Shown: one piece after another, positions 5,801 through 6,066 of the stretch
Layout: each line of letters opens with the position of its first letter
Numbering within the stretch: position 1 is the stretch's first letter
Assembly (NCBI GenBank): GCA_005883295.1
Contig: VAWV01000094.1
Coordinates: forward strand, 1 to 6,066
Reading direction: 5' to 3'
DNA from: Actinomycetota bacterium
Lineage (GTDB): Bacteria > Actinomycetota > Thermoleophilia > Solirubrobacterales > Thermoleophilaceae
Length of the DNA: 6,066 bases
Made by a program: the position numbers and the translations under genes
Notes under the pieces: generated by a model
Told to the model about the DNA's origin: nothing
What the model saw: only the letters and a program-made list of their open reading frames with translations
Databases searched by the model: none

Positions 5801-6066
5801 GTGGCGCGGCCCGCCCGGGCGGAGGCCGAGCCTGCGGTGGTCGCGCTGCTGCGGCACCACGGCGGGCGGCTGATGGCGGTGGCGCGACGCTACTCGAGCA
5901 CGCGCGAGGATGCCGAGGACGCCTACCAGCGCGCGGTCGAGATCCTGCTCACGCGCCCGCCGAGCACCGATCCCGCGGACCTGCTGCCGTGGATGAAGAC
6001 CGTGGTGAAGCACGAGGCGTACGCCGTCGGCAAGCAGCGGACGCGCCACGGGACCCCCAGCGAGGC
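5801..6066 (+). CDS. sigma-70 family (ECF-like) RNA polymerase sigma factor, 3' partial
   Basis: The first 88 codons of a sigma factor are visible and run off the window end without a stop. Residues 11-30 (PAVVALLRHHGGRLMAVARR) are the first helix of region 2. Next come YSSTREDAEDAYQRAVEILL (31-50), the region 2.1-2.2 core-binding segment with its acidic DAED pattern, and LLPWMKTVVKHEAYAV (61-76), the region 2.3-2.4 segment used for promoter melting and -10 contact. Together these identify region 2 clearly; region 4 would lie beyond the window. Similar factors with a DAYQR motif and LLPW.KTVVKHEA are, from memory, common in Solirubrobacterales-type actinobacteria. The start is GTG 5801 because of its ribosome site; TTG 5768 would add 11 residues. 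Its divergent placement suggests it could control the neighbouring glycan operon, but this is only inference. No anti-sigma gene is visible. Confidence 0.85.
   Translation, partial: MARPARAEAEPAVVALLRHHGGRLMAVARRYSSTREDAEDAYQRAVEILLTRPPSTDPADLLPWMKTVVKHEAYAVGKQRTRHGTPSE

Overview
The window is GC-rich, with strong G/C third-position bias and GTG starts. The proteins resemble those of high-GC Actinobacteria, perhaps the Solirubrobacterales/Thermoleophilia. That placement is inferred from composition and from the style of the sigma factor, and no rRNA or other marker confirms it. Most of the window is one cell-surface polysaccharide locus.

Layout from left to right: (1) A plus-strand O-antigen ligase/polymerase-like membrane protein with a C-terminal TPR-like tail, whose 5' end lies outside the window (1-1782). 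(2) A compact minus-strand gene series, read right to left. It begins with an ATP-grasp ligase gene (5657 to 4409) broken by an internal frame change. Next come a polyprenyl-phosphate sugar-1-phosphate transferase (4427 to 2925), a first SAM-dependent methyltransferase (about 2931 to 2311) and a second one (2314 to 1739). Each gene overlaps the next by a few bases, so this looks like one operon with translational coupling. The last methyltransferase runs convergently into the end of the ligase gene with a 44-bp overlap. (3) A short divergent intergenic region with small direct and inverted repeats (about 5658-5800). (4) The start of a plus-strand sigma-70 family (ECF-like) factor, cut by the window end (5801-6066).

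Inferred logic: the sugar transferase would load the first sugar-phosphate onto undecaprenyl phosphate. The two methyltransferases and the ATP-grasp enzyme would make or decorate sugars, for example by methyl capping or by adding an amino acid or other acyl group through an amide bond. The O-antigen ligase-type protein would polymerise or transfer the finished lipid-linked glycan outside the membrane.

The clearest anomaly is the ATP-grasp gene. Its N-terminal and C-terminal parts are both recognisable but lie in different frames, with roughly 13-18 family residues apparently missing at the joint. I see no tRNA, rRNA, CRISPR array, IS element or transposase. I also see no convincing evidence of a wholly new system; this is an accessory surface-glycan locus with a few local oddities.
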